Assembly: GCA_031761405.1 (NCBI GenBank)
Contig: JASEVX010000013.1
Location: 35,698,694 to 35,762,693, forward strand
Direction of reading: 5' to 3'
Length of the DNA: 64,000 nucleotides
Origin: Serripes groenlandicus
Lineage: Eukaryota; Mollusca; Bivalvia; Cardiida; Cardiidae
The position numbers and the translations under genes were made by a program. This document shows, in pieces, positions 54,070 to 64,000 of this stretch; position 1 is the first letter of the stretch, and every line of letters begins with the position of its first letter. A model generated the notes under the pieces. That model ran no database searches. It had not been told where the DNA came from and worked only from the letters and a program-made list of their open reading frames with translations.

Positions 54070-55100
54070 TTTACGTTTTGCCACATACAGACGTTTTCTA
54101 ACGCATCTGCACCATACGCTTTTTGAAAACATTGTGGCAAAAGTAGGATTTGCTCATAATGATACAGTACCTTCAGGAATGTCCTGCTATGTACTCAAAT
54201 CCATATTGTTTTCTAAGACAGGTAAGCTGGGTCTTTTTTTGACCTCTGAAAACCTGTATGAACTTTCATGGAGCATATTTTCTCCAATGGGTCCATATAA
54301 AATGTTGACATCTCCATTGGGATTTTAATCTCACAATAAAATAAACAAGTTAGTTATGCCAAGGAAAACCAACCTTGAAATAAATACTTCTTTAGTAAAC
54401 AGCCATATGCATGCACATTTATGCTACTGGATCCAAAACATAAAAGCACCTTTTCCCCCGAAGTTTCTTGAAACATTCTTTGACTTTTAGGCTAATAGTG
54501 AAGAGCAAGATAGACTGTGCAGGTGCACAAGCTGGTCTAGGTCTACAATGATCACAAAAGTATTAAGGTTCGTTTCTGCAGAGCATGTCTTAATTTCACT
54601 TCAACAAGATAAATTCATTTTCTGTTTTATTTTAAACGATATATGTCAACAAAGAACTACATAAAATAATTCAGCAGGATACAACTTTAAAAATTGACAG
54701 ACAGAATCTATGGGAGATGTCCCTATGTGACACTGTGCCTTGCAGAAGTGCTCTCCACCAGGAATGCTCGGCACGGGGATTGAACCTAGAACATCTAGTC
54801 TCAAAATCATGGCCAAAGTTTACTCATCAATTATGTATGCCTTTTGGTTACTATTTACTGAGCTCTTTTCCCACGTACAGATGGTTTCTGACGCCTCTGC
54901 AGCAGACAAATTATGAAAACATTGTGTCAAATCAAAGAAATTGCTCATAATGTTTTATACTTCCATTCATAGAGTTTTTCTCTATTTTGTGAAGGCATGT
55001 TTCAAAGTTGTCTGGTGCAGGTTTGTTTCATGTGGGGAACTGATAATTTCCAAAGTCTCTGAAGATCTATTTTCATGTGCCATGGCTCACTTTAGGTTTC
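54070..55100. other. Intergenic MITE and SINE pieces
   Basis: TTAACCC MITE fragments are at about 54,075-54,165 and 54,858-55,045 ('CCACGTACAGATGG' ... 'TTGTCTGGTGCAGG'), and a family C SINE piece at 54,722-54,800. The 112-codon frame at 53,990-54,328 starts in tandem repeat and MITE sequence and is not supported as a gene. The 3' UTR of the minus-strand amine oxidase gene should reach into this stretch. Confidence 0.5.
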
Positions 55101-55101
55101 A

Positions 55102-55277
55102 GAAACCGTTTCTGTCGAGAGATTCAAGATGTCGCATCCATTAGTGTTCTGTGTAACTTCTCTACCTCTCTCAAACCACTCATATAGGTAAAACCATTTC
55201 TGTCAAAAGAGTTTCAAGACGTCGCATCCATTAGTGTTCTGTATATCTTCTCTGCCTCTCTCAAACCACTCATATAG
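55102..55277. repeat. 87-90-bp tandem duplication of the amine oxidase last-exon end
   Basis: Units 55,102-55,187 and 55,188-55,277 are about 90% alike. On the minus strand each contains the same coding end (AYMSG-type 'YMSGLRE', 'RTLMDATS' and stop) plus about 20 bp of 3' UTR. The right-hand unit is the one joined to the upstream coding sequence, so the left-hand unit is a spare, untranslated copy. Confidence 0.9.
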
Positions 55278-58200
55278 GCCCCTGTGACTGTCTGATGAAA
55301 CTGTCTGTGTGTTGCCTGTGTTGGAACAAAATGATACTGATGGGTTTGGTTAGGGTTTGGTTGATTCATTCATTCATTGAGTATTAACCCTTTCCCTCAT
55401 ATAGACGTTTTCTGACGCCTCTGCAGCAGACGGCTTTTTGAACAAGAGCTGTCGGAGGACAGCATGCTCGAAAACATTTTTGGGCGATAGTCGAAAAAGA
55501 GTCATAATTCTTACAAAAACCTTAACTGAATTATGCACTCTTGTCTGTTGGAGGAGGTAATGATGGTAAAAAGATTTTTGTAAGTGTTTAAGCTATATCT
55601 CTAATTCTTTTGAAAAAATTTGATTTGGTATGAATAACTTAACCAAAATTATAAATCGAAAAAAAAAAACATAATTTTTAAACAAAACTTGACAAGAGTT
55701 ATGTACCCTTGTCAGTTGATGGAGGTAATGATGATAAATAAGTATTGTAAGTTTATAGTTGGGAATGGTATGAAAAACTTCACCAAAATTCTAAGTAAAA
55801 AAATGCCCATAATTCTTACAAAAACCTCGACAGAGTTATGTACTGTTGATGGAAGTAATGATGGTGAATAAGTGTTGTAAGTTTCAAAGCAATATCTGTA
55901 ATGGTTTTGAAAAAAAGAAAATTGGTACAAAAAACTTAATCGAAATTCTAAGTAAACAAGAGGCCCATGAGGGCCTATGCTCTACTGGTATGGTTCTTTG
56001 GTCATTTTCAATCCAGAGCATGTATGTATGGTGAAGATCGGATAGTAAATGGAGGCTTTTTTGTTTTCACAAGCTGTATTATAGCAATTTTTATAATTTC
56101 ATGGGCCATAATCCAGTCTTGCATGGGCGGATCTAGCTGGTTTTCAAAAGGAACCAAGCTCTCATCAATATTTAACTACTATCTAAGTTTGGTGAAGATC
56201 AGATAGTAAATGGAGCCTCTATTGTGTTCACATGCTCAATTATAGCAATTTGGACAATTTCAAGGGCCATAATCCAGTCTTGCATGGGCGGATCTGGCTG
56301 GTTTTCGAAAGGAACCGAGCTCTCATGGATATCTAACTACTGTATAAGTTTGGTTGAGATACAATCAAACGTGAAGACTGTATCGTGTTAACAAGCTCTT
56401 TTATAGCAATTTTGACCATTTCAAGGGCCATAATCCAGTCATGCATGGGCGGATCTGGCTGGTTTTCGAAAGGAACCGAGCTCTCATGGATATCTAACTA
56501 CTGTATAAGTTTGGTTGAGATACAATCAAACGTGAAGACTGTATCGTGTTAACAAGCTCTTTTATAGCAATTTTGACCATTTCAAGGGCCATAATCCAGT
56601 CATGCATGGGCGGATCTGGCTGGTTTTCGAAAGGAACCGAGCTCTCATGGATATCTAACTACTGTATAAGTTTGGTTGAGATACAATCATGAAGACTGTA
56701 TCGTGTTAACAAGAAATTGTTTACGGACGGACGCATGCACGCACGCACGCACGCACGCATGATGGACACATCGCCACGACATAAGCCCTTCTGGCCTTTG
56801 GCCAGTAGAGCTAAAAAAGGGCCATAATTCTTATAACAAGAGGGCCATGATGGCCCTGGATCGCTCACCTTAATTATACAATGTACTGCAATGCAAAACA
56901 AATCAAGACAATTGTTCTGAATGCAACCTCCACAGTGTTAACAATATTTTCCTTCATTTGGCCTAGTGATCTATATTGTTTTACCCATATTCCAACATGG
57001 ACTAGATATCATCAAGATAACATTCTGACAAAGTTTCAACTTGCTCAAAGTAAAAATGCGGCCTCCGGAGTTTGAACAATATTTTCCTTTATTGACCTAG
57101 TTTCTGATCCAATATGACCCATATTCGAACTTGACCTAGATATGATTCAGACAAACATTCTGACCAAATTTCAAGCTGCTGAAGCAAAAAATGCAGCATC
57201 CAAAGTGTTGACAAGATTTTACTTCAATTTGACCTAGTGACCAAGTTTTTGACCCGGCATGACCCATACTTGGCCTACATATCATCAAGGAAAACATTCT
57301 GATAAAGTTTCATCATGCTGAAATTAAAAATGCAGTATCCAGAGTGTTAACAAGATTACCCTTCAATTTGGCCTAGTGACCTAGTTTTTAACCCGGCATG
57401 ACCCATATCCGAACTTGGCCTAGATATCATGTAGACAAACATTCTGACCAAATCTCAAGCTGCTGAAGCAAAAAATGCGGCATCCAAAGTGTCGACAAGA
57501 TTTTACTTCAATTTGACCTAGTGACCTAGTTTTTGACCCGGCATGACCCATATTCGAACTTGACCTAGATATCATTCAGCTCAACATTCTGACCAAATTT
57601 CAAGCCGCTGAAGCGAAACATGCGGCTTCAACAGAGTTAATAAGATTTTCCCTCAATTTGGCCTAGTGACCTAGTTTCTGATCCAATTTTGAACTTGACC
57701 TAGATATCTTTGAGACAAACATTCTGACAAAATTTCAACCTGTGAAGCAATAATTGTGGCCTCTGGAGTGTTAACAAGATTTTCCTTCAATTTGACCTAG
57801 TGACCTACTTTTTGACCTGACGTGACTCTTGTTCGAACTTGACCTACATATCATCAAGACAAACATTCTGATAAAGTTTCAACATGCTCAAGTTGAAAAT
57901 GTGGCCTCCAGTGTGTTAACAAGATTTCCCTTCAATTCGACCTAGTGACCTAGTTTTTGACCTCATATGGCCCAGTTTCGAACTTGTCCAAGATTTTATG
58001 GAGATGAACCTTCTGCATAGGTGAGCTAAACATCTTAACAGAGTTATGTTCTCTTGTCTGTTGATGGAGGTAATGATGATGAACAAGTGTTGTAAGTTTC
58101 GAAGCCATATCTGTAATTGTTTTGAAAAAAAGTAAATTGGTACAAAAACTTAACCAAAATTCAAAGTAAAAAAAAGGCAATTATTCATACAAAAACATTG

Positions 58201-61200
58201 ACAGAGTTATGTTCTCTTGTCTGTTGATGAAGGTAATGATGGTGAAAAAGTGTTGTAAGTTTCAAATCAATATCTGTAGTGGTTTTGAACAAAAGTAAAT
58301 TGGTACAAAAACTTAACCAAAATTCTAAGTCGAAAAAGGGCAATAATTTATACAAAAACCTTGACAGAGTTATGAACTCTTGTCTGTTGATGGAGGTAAT
58401 GATGGTGTAATAGTGTTGTAAGTTTCAAAGAAATATCTGTAATGGTTTTGAAAAAAAGTAAATTGGTACAAAAAACTTAACCAAAATTCTAAGTCGAAAA
58501 AGGGCCATAATTCTTACAAAAATCTTGACAGAGTTATGTACTCTTGTCTGTTAATAGTAGTAATGATGGTGAAAAAGGGTTGTAAGTTTCGAATCCATAT
58601 CTGTAATGGTTTTGAAAAAAAGTGAATTGGTACAAAAAACTTAACCAAAATTCTAAGCAAAAAAAGGTCCATAATTCTTACAAAAAAAACCTCGACGGAG
58701 GTAATGATGATGAATAAGTGTTGTAAGTTTCAAAGCAACATCTGTAATGGTTTTGACAAAAAAGGGAATTGGTACAAAAACCTTAACCAAGGTGTGACAC
58801 CAACGCCGACGCCGGGGCGAGTAGTATAGCTAGCCTTTTCTTCGAAAAGTCGAGCTAAAAATAGTGACAAATGAAGAAATTGCTCAAAACAAGCAATTTC
58901 TCCATTTATCACAATGTTTTAAATTTTTAGTCATAGGTTGTCCATTCAATTATATAGATTTTCTATTTTTTGACAAAATATGTTCAAAGTTGTCTGCTGC
59001 AGAATTGTCGTTATAGAGAAAAGGTTAACGCTTTTTTCAACAATAACATATCATGGTGGCTACTTCACATACCTATGTGTTTATTGGCTTCATAACATCA
59101 GTACTCCACACAACTGTCTTTCCAAGCAATGGGTAGTGATTAACCCTTTCCCTCATACGACAATTCTGCAGCAGACGACTTTGAACATATTTTGTCAAAT
59201 AATTGAAAATCTCTATAATTGAATGGATAACCTATGACTAAAAGTGAAAAACATTGTGACAAAAGGAGAAATTGCACGTTTTGTGCAATTTCTTCTTTTG
59301 TTACTATGTTTCAAAAACCTGTCTGCTGCAGTGGCGTCAAAAAGTGTCTATATGAGGGAAAGGGTTAAGTTTCAAACTAAGTAAAGCAGTTAGAAATAGT
59401 TTCCATTTATAATGGAACAATCTTTCAAACATACAACAAATTTGCAACAGAGGACGATATTAAGAAAATATCTAGGCAAAGATATGAAAAATGTCTTTAA
59501 TTGAAAAGTTAAACATTTCTCCTTTTTTAACAATGTTATCAAATGATGACTGCTGTATAGGCGTCAGAAAGCATCTTGGAAAAGGATTTATATCCGAAAC
59601 AACTTGCATAAATTACATTAATTCCAAATAGATTTAAAATGAAATTATTTTGTCATTTATCCCTTTCTCCACATACAACAAATTTGCAGCAAACAACTTA
59701 GGAAATATTTTGAAACTCTTTAAATATAAAACAGCAAATATTGAATTAAGGTGAAATATTGTGGCAAAAGGACAATTGTCTGTAATGAGCAACTAGTATG
59801 CGAACCAGTATGCAAACTAGTATGCAACTAGTATGCGAACCAGTATGCGAACCAGTATGCAAACTAGTATGCAACTAGTATGCGAACCAGTATGCAAACT
59901 AGTATGCAAACCAGTATGCGAACCAGTATGCGAACCAGTATGCGAACCAGTATACAAACCAGTATGCGAACCAGTATGCGAACCAGTATGCGAACCAGTA
60001 TGCGAACCAGTATGCGAACCAGTATGCGAACTAGTATGCGAACTAGTATGCGAACCAGTATGCGAACCAGTATGCGAACCAGTATGCGAACTAGTATGCG
60101 AATCAGTATGCGAATCAGTATGCGAACTAGCATGCGAACCAGTATGCGAATCAGTATGCGAACCATCATGCAAATCAGTATGCGAATCAGTATGCGAACC
60201 AGTATGCGAATCAGTATGCGAACCAGTATGTGAATCAGTATGCGAACCAGTATGCGAATCAGTATGCGAACCAGTATGCGATTCAGTATGCGAATCAGTA
60301 TGCGAAACAGTTAGTATGGGAATCAGTATGCGAACTAGTATGCGAACCAGTATGCGAACCAGTATGCGAATCAGTATGCGAACCAGTATGCGAATCAGTA
60401 TGCGAACTAGTATGCAAACCAGTATTCGAACTAGTATGCAAACCAGTATGCGAAACAGTATGCGAACCAGTATGCAAACTAGTATACAAACCAGTATGCG
60501 AACCAGTATGCGAACAAGTATGCGAATCAGTATGCGAACCAGTATGCGAACTAGTATGCAAACCAGTATGCGAACTAGTATGCAAACCAGTATGCGAACC
60601 AGTATGCGAACTAGTATACAAACCAGTATGCGAACCAGTATGCGAACTAGTATGCAAAACAGTATGCGAATCAGTATGTAAACCAGTATGCGAATCAGTA
60701 TGCGAATCAGTATGTAAACCAGTATGCGAACCAGTATGCGAAACAGTTAGTATGGGAACCAGTATGCAAACCAGTATGTGAACCAGTATGCGAACCAGTT
60801 AGTATGGGAACCAGTATGCCAACCAGTATGCAAACCAGTATGTGAACCAGTATGCGAACCAGTACGCGAAACAGTTAGTATGGGAACCAGTATGCAAACC
60901 AGTATGTGAACCAGTATGCGAACCAGTTAGTATGGCAACCAGTATGCGAACCGGTATGCGAACTAGTATGCAAACTAGTATGAGAACCAGTATGCGAACA
61001 AGTATGCAAACTAGTATGTGAACCAGTATGCAAACCAGTATGCACTGGTTCCCAAAATTTACAATATTCTGAAAAAAGACAAAGTTTTCATAAAATATGG
61101 GTTTAAGCGAAATTTATGACAATATCTATACCAATTTTTAAGTAAAATCAGTTTGGCAACAAAAACAGGCACATTTTTAGGATCTGCCTTGCCCTGGTAT

Positions 61201-64000
61201 GGAAACTTAAGTTGATTTGGATCTACGCTTGTTACAAATAACCTTATAATCTGAGGTATGTTTTCAAATAGCTATTGATGGGCTTACCTCTCCTGCAAAG
61301 TAAATTTTCTCCTGAACGTCTGCTGCAAGATGATCAAAGGCGTCTGGTCCTGCGTCAACAGGAATATAGCAGTAGGACATATTAGTAAACTCCTTCTTAT
61401 ACCACCTGGATACATACTGTTGGATCGGCTTTTCTATCTCCTGGTAAAAAATGATTGATTGATTGATTTTATTTTGTGTTTTATGCCGCTTTCAAAAGAT
61501 TTTCAGTTATATCATGCGTTTCCTGGGTAGGTTACCAGTACTACTGGTCCATTTATCCGGACTCAAGCCAGTCAGACAGAATGCTAACCCCGCAACCCTG
61601 ATCGCCACGAAGGGCAGCCTTTACTTCCAATTTTAAAGTCTTTGGTATGACTTGGACTGGAATTGAACCCACAACCTCCAGCACACAAGGCGGAAGCTCT
61701 ACCATTACACCACCGAGGAGGTGTTGGTAAACAAGAGGCCCAACAGGGCCAGTATCACACCACTGCCATCAGGCAAAAATAAAATCTCCAAACAGCCCGC
61801 CCCCTGGTGGCCATATTTTTACCAATCACCATGGCTTGAAGGAATCTCGTAGAGTGGCACCCAAGGAACATTTCTGCAAAATAACTTGAAAATTGGCCAA
61901 ATTGTTTGGCAGGAGAAGTTTTCACTAAAGCCAATATTAGACTAACAGCCCCTCCCCTTGGAAGTCATATTTTAAACCTTTCCCTCAGTTCTGCAGCAGA
62001 CGACTTTGAACGTATTTTGTCAAAAAATAGAAAATCTCCATAATTGAATGGATAACCTATGACAAAAAGTGGAAAACATTGTGGCAAAAGGAGAAATTAC
62101 ACGTTTTGTGCAATTTCTTCTTTTGTCACTATGTTTTCAAAAAGCCGTCTGCTGCAGAGGCGTCAGAAAGCGTCTATATGAGGAAAAGGGTTAAGACCAA
62201 TCAGAATGGCTAGGTGGAATCTGATAGAGGGTCATCCAGTGAACATTTCTACAAAATTATTTGAAAATCGGCCAAACAGTTTTGGAAGAGAAGAATTTTA
62301 AAGTGTTTGAAGGAATTTTGGAGAGGACATTGAGAGGATGTTTCCTATGAAGTTTCATCCCAATTAGCCAAGTGGTTAGGGGTCATTTGAAGCAAAAAGT
62401 TGACGCATTCACGCACGCTCGACGGACAATAGCAATGACATAAGGCTTGACTGGCTTTCAGCCAGTGGAGCTAAAAATGATCCCTTTGTGTCTGATTGCA
62501 AATGCAACACAACACCAGTCTGGGTACATACTGACCTGTTTTGGAAACATCTTTTTCAACGTTTCCAGGCATATGTCAATTACTTCTTCGTCTGATTTGT
62601 CCTTAATGTACAATACACTATCTCCAGTGATAAAGGACATCAATGTAAATAGATTGGTCTGAAATACAGAGTTTATAAGAGAAATAAAGTTTATTTACTA
62701 TTAACCGTTTTATACTGTAATAATACTAATTTGATCAAGTGTGATATTCTCGTTCATCCAAGAACCCAAGTGTGTCTTCACTAGTTTGTAACTGGCGGGT
62801 AAAATCACGAGGGATAAGTATTCTCCTATTAAACTTTCAATGGTATATTAATCATCTATTATTATACATTTGGAGATTAGTGACATTGAGGTAAATTCAC
62901 TTATTTTGAAACAAGGGCCCAAGAGGGCCAGTATCGCTCCACAGCCATTAGGCAAAAAATAAATCTCCAAACAGCCCCACCCCTGGTGGCCATGTTTTTT
63001 TTGACAAGTCAACATGGCTTGAAGGAATCTGATAGGTCACCCTAGGAACATTTCTGCAGAATGAATTAAAAATCGGCGTGACACTTTCGGATGAGAAGAT
63101 TTTTTAAGTTTTCACTATAGCCATATAAGGCAAAATAGCCCCGCCCTCTTGTGGCCATGTTTTTTGACCAATCAACATGGCTTGAAGGAATCTGATAGAG
63201 GGTCACCCTTGGAACATTCCTACAAAATAAAAATCTGCCTGACACTTTCGGAGCAGAAGATCTTTTAAGTTTACACTATAGCCATATAAGGGCAAAATAG
63301 CCCCGCCTCCTGGTGGCCATGTTTTCGACCACTGAACATGGCTTGAAGAAATATAATAGAGGGTTACCCAAGGAACATGTCTACAAAGCCTCAAACCTTT
63401 CCCACATGTATATATAACAAATTTTGAAGCAGAAAACTTTGATATTTTCTGAACAAATATAGAATAAGTCTATAAAAACGAAAATAAAATAATTGAATCG
63501 AGTTGAAAAAACGGAAATTGTAAATCGTGAGCAATTTCTCTGTTTGCCACAACAATTTTTTCTAAAGTTGTCTAGTGCAGATGTGTCAAAATGCATATCT
63601 GCAAGTTGCAAAGGGGGGTTTAACAGAGGCATATCAGAAGGCAACACTAATTAAATACTTACATCTGTTTTGGAGATATCGTAAAACACATCAAACAAGC
63701 CTCTAACGACAGGACTGGAGGCAACATGGCCAAACATACTCGACTTCTCGGTAACACTCTCCCAAAATCTCTTTGAAAACTGGACAATTACCTGGTAAAC
63801 AAAATTGTTGAAAGGAACACATAAGTCATCTACTAGTACTCAATTTATAAGTACAGTGGAACCTGTGTTTAAAGACCAACCATGGGGACACAACAATATG
63901 GTCTTTGTTCACAGGTGGTCTTTAATTGCAGGGTCATTTATGCACGAAATGAGTAATTTGGAAACTAAAAGTGTGGTTGCTATGGACAGGAAATGGCTAT
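55214..64000 (-). CDS. Flavin amine oxidase, KDM1B/LSD2-like, C-terminal four exons (partial)
   Basis: Minus-strand exons in order 63791-63663, 62658-62536, 61440-61288 and 55315-55214 (stop TGA 55216-55214) all start on phase 0 with AG/GT borders and give 168 residues; the N-terminal part lies beyond 64,000. Motifs are those of the amine-oxidase fold: FSKRFWE and FGHV, RGLFDVFYD, LMSFITGD, DEEVIDIC, then YFAGEATHRQFHQTVTGAY and SGLREAEKI, the FAD-contacting end. The pattern TVTGAY-SG-REA-KI and the FGHV/RGLF/FYD block fit KDM1B/LSD2, a nuclear FAD-dependent H3K4me1/2 demethylase, better than spermine oxidases (family knowledge); substrate is not proven here. The last intron (55,316-61,287) is packed with repeats. 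3' end faces the JmjC gene. Confidence 0.85.
55955..56814 (-). mobile_element. Hairpin-ended tandem-core element B, nested in A
   Basis: It begins ACAAGAGGCCCATGAGGGCC (hairpin) and CTCTACTGG at 55,980-55,988, and ends CCAGTAGAGCTAAA at 56,802-56,814. The core has about four units of about 161 bp ('AATCCAGTCTTGCATGGGCG', 'AAAGGAACCGAGCTCTCATG'); the units at about 56,346-56,505 and 56,506-56,665 are nearly identical. A (GCAC)n run is at 56,733-56,759. Confidence 0.7.
56836..58030 (-). mobile_element. Hairpin-ended tandem-core element C, nested in A
   Basis: It begins ACAAGAGGGCCATGATGGCC (hairpin) and GCTCACCT, and ends AGGTGAGCTAAA. The core has about seven diverged units of 150-160 bp containing 'TTGACCTAGATATCAT', 'AACATTCTGACAAAGTTTCA', 'GTTAACAAGATTTTCCTTCA' and 'GTGACCTAGTTTTTGACC'. 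A degenerate relative is at 13,401-14,148. Confidence 0.7.
59140..59368. mobile_element. TTAACCC MITE, full copy (229 bp)
   Basis: TTAACCCTTTCCCTCATACG left, 'TGAGGGAAAGGGTTAA' right, with 'GAAATTGCACGTTTTGTGCA' as the central palindrome. Confidence 0.9.
59655..59795. mobile_element. TTAACCC MITE, left half, cut by the 12-bp satellite
   Basis: 'CCCTTTCTCCACATACAACA' through 'TTGTGGCAAAAGGACAATTG' and 'TGAGCAACT', where the satellite begins. No right half is found beyond it. Confidence 0.7.
59791..61044. repeat. 12-bp satellite (CAGTATGCGAAC)n, ~104 copies
   Basis: About 1.25 kb of 12-bp units; common variants are CTAG for CCAG, AATC for AACC and GCAAAC for GCGAAC, plus a few GTTAGTATGGGAAC irregularities. 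Because 12 is a multiple of three, open frames of four-residue repeats up to 282 codons occur on both strands; these are not genes. It lies in the last intron of the amine oxidase gene. Confidence 0.97.
61450..61728 (-). mobile_element. SINE family A, full copy, minus (amine oxidase intron)
   Basis: In plus sense it runs from 'GATTGATTGATTTTATTTTG' (tail) through 'CCAGTACTACTGGTCCATTT' to 'ACCATTACACCACCGAGGAG' (box A). It abuts element D and begins 9 bp before the 5' edge of the 61,288-61,440 exon. Confidence 0.85.
61731..62475 (-). mobile_element. Hairpin-ended tandem-core element D with MITE insertion
   Basis: It begins ACAAGAGGCCCAACAGGGCC (hairpin) and CCACTGCC, and ends GCCAGTGGAGCTAAA. 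The core units contain 'CATGGCTTGAAGGAATCT' and 'GAACATTTCTGCAAAAT'. A TTAACCC MITE (61,972-62,194) interrupts it. Confidence 0.7.
61972..62194. mobile_element. TTAACCC MITE, full copy nested in element D
   Basis: TTAAACCTTTCCCTCAGTTC left and 'TATGAGGAAAAGGGTTAA' right. It splits a core unit of element D between 'GGAAGTCATATT' and 'AGACCAATCAGAATGG'. Confidence 0.85.
62911..63390 (-). mobile_element. Hairpin-ended tandem-core element E, truncated
   Basis: It begins ACAAGGGCCCAAGAGGGCCA, like element D. About three units of about 155 bp with 'AACATGGCTTGAAGGAATCT', 'GACACTTTCGGA' and 'AAAATAGCCCCGCC' follow. No GAGCTAAA terminus is found; a TTAACCC-type MITE follows at about 63,392-63,625. 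Confidence 0.65.
63392..63625. mobile_element. TTAACCC MITE, diverged (amine oxidase intron)
   Basis: 'AAACCTTTCCCACATGTATA' left, 'GTGAGCAATTTCTCTGTTTG' centre and 'AAAGTTGTCTAGTGCAGATG' right. Ends are decayed. It lies about 40 bp from the donor of the 63,663-63,791 exon. Confidence 0.65.

Larger units (their letters stand above)
55441..58859 (-). mobile_element. Hairpin-ended tandem-core element A (hosts two others)
   Basis: It begins ACAAGAGCTGTCGGAGGACA, with a GCTGTC/GACAGC hairpin and then GCTCGA, and ends TCGAGCTAAAA. The core is about 155-bp units with 'CTTGTCTGTTGATGGAGGTA', 'AGTGTTGTAAGTTTC' and 'AAATTGGTACAAAAA', about seven in all. Read on the minus strand, a short inverted end at one terminus and a hairpin at the other is the layout of non-autonomous Helentron/DINE-type elements, including bivalve 'pearl' repeats (inference). 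Confidence 0.65.
55384..59028. mobile_element. TTAACCC MITE split by a 3.4-kb element
   Basis: Left part 55,384-55,441 (TTAACCCTTTCCCTCATATA ... CAGCAGACGGC) and right part 58,860-59,028 (ATAGTGACAAATGAAGAAAT ... AGAAAAGGTTAA) together reproduce the 228-bp copy at 49,014-49,241. The break lies between 'TTTTTGAA' and 'ATAGTGACAAA'. Confidence 0.85.

Noticed and set aside
53990..54328. 112-codon frame
   Set aside because: Starts in a tandem repeat and runs through a MITE fragment.
59833..60681. 282-codon Cys/Glu/Val/Pro repeat frame and partners on both strands
   Set aside because: 12-bp satellite read in multiples of three; no start context, no splice signals, and frames on both strands.
59791..61044. 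CRISPR-like repeat array
   Set aside because: Twelve-base units without spacers, in a eukaryotic intron.

Overview
The window is animal nuclear DNA, most likely from a bivalve mollusc. The evidence is intron-split genes with GT/AG boundaries, an AT-rich background, dense tRNA-derived SINEs and MITEs, nested hairpin-ended elements with tandem-repeat cores, and a cluster of RING-less TRIM-like genes of the kind known to be expanded in bivalves. I cannot name the species. Nothing here is bacterial or plasmid-like.

Region 1 (1 to about 30,000) is a tandemly duplicated TRIM-like locus on the + strand. It holds two intact B-box/coiled-coil/beta-propeller genes (18,607-20,322 and 25,600-27,309) and one copy that has lost its propeller (6,436-7,395). 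The coding part of each is a single exon whose ATG lies 9 bases after a 3' splice site. A repeated upstream module occurs four times (about 1,205-1,745, 4,560-5,105, 17,600-17,915, 22,605-23,175). It has a TATAAA box and, about 83 bases on, a 5' splice donor, so it is probably promoter plus non-coding exon 1. Long (CT)n tracts sit in the inferred first introns. A 3'-flank module also recurs (1-660, 7,540-7,890, 21,940-22,075, 29,240-29,870), which predicts another TRIM copy left of position 1.

Region 2 (about 8,200-17,500 and 30,000-33,900) is mostly intergenic: SINEs, MITEs, degenerate tandem repeats and two decayed minus-strand copies of an OTU-like fragment.

Region 3 (34,025-46,641, + strand) is an eight-exon gene whose exons join in frame into a 441-residue JmjC/cupin protein. 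It has an N-terminal signal peptide and ends in KDEL, so it should be an ER-lumen protein. The usual HxD iron-binding pair reads H-S-H. A 41-bp minisatellite in intron 3 is made of copies of the exon 4 splice acceptor. Its introns also hold several MITEs, a minus-strand LINE reverse-transcriptase relic and other minisatellites.

Region 4 (46,642-55,213) is intergenic with SINEs, MITEs and inverted repeats. Region 5 (55,214 to beyond 64,000, minus strand) carries the last four exons of a flavin amine oxidase most like KDM1B/LSD2. Its last intron (55,316-61,287) contains a MITE split by a 3.4-kb element that is itself split by two others, and a 1.25-kb 12-bp satellite. The JmjC and KDM1B-like genes are convergent. 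I saw no tRNA gene, rRNA, CRISPR array or virus.
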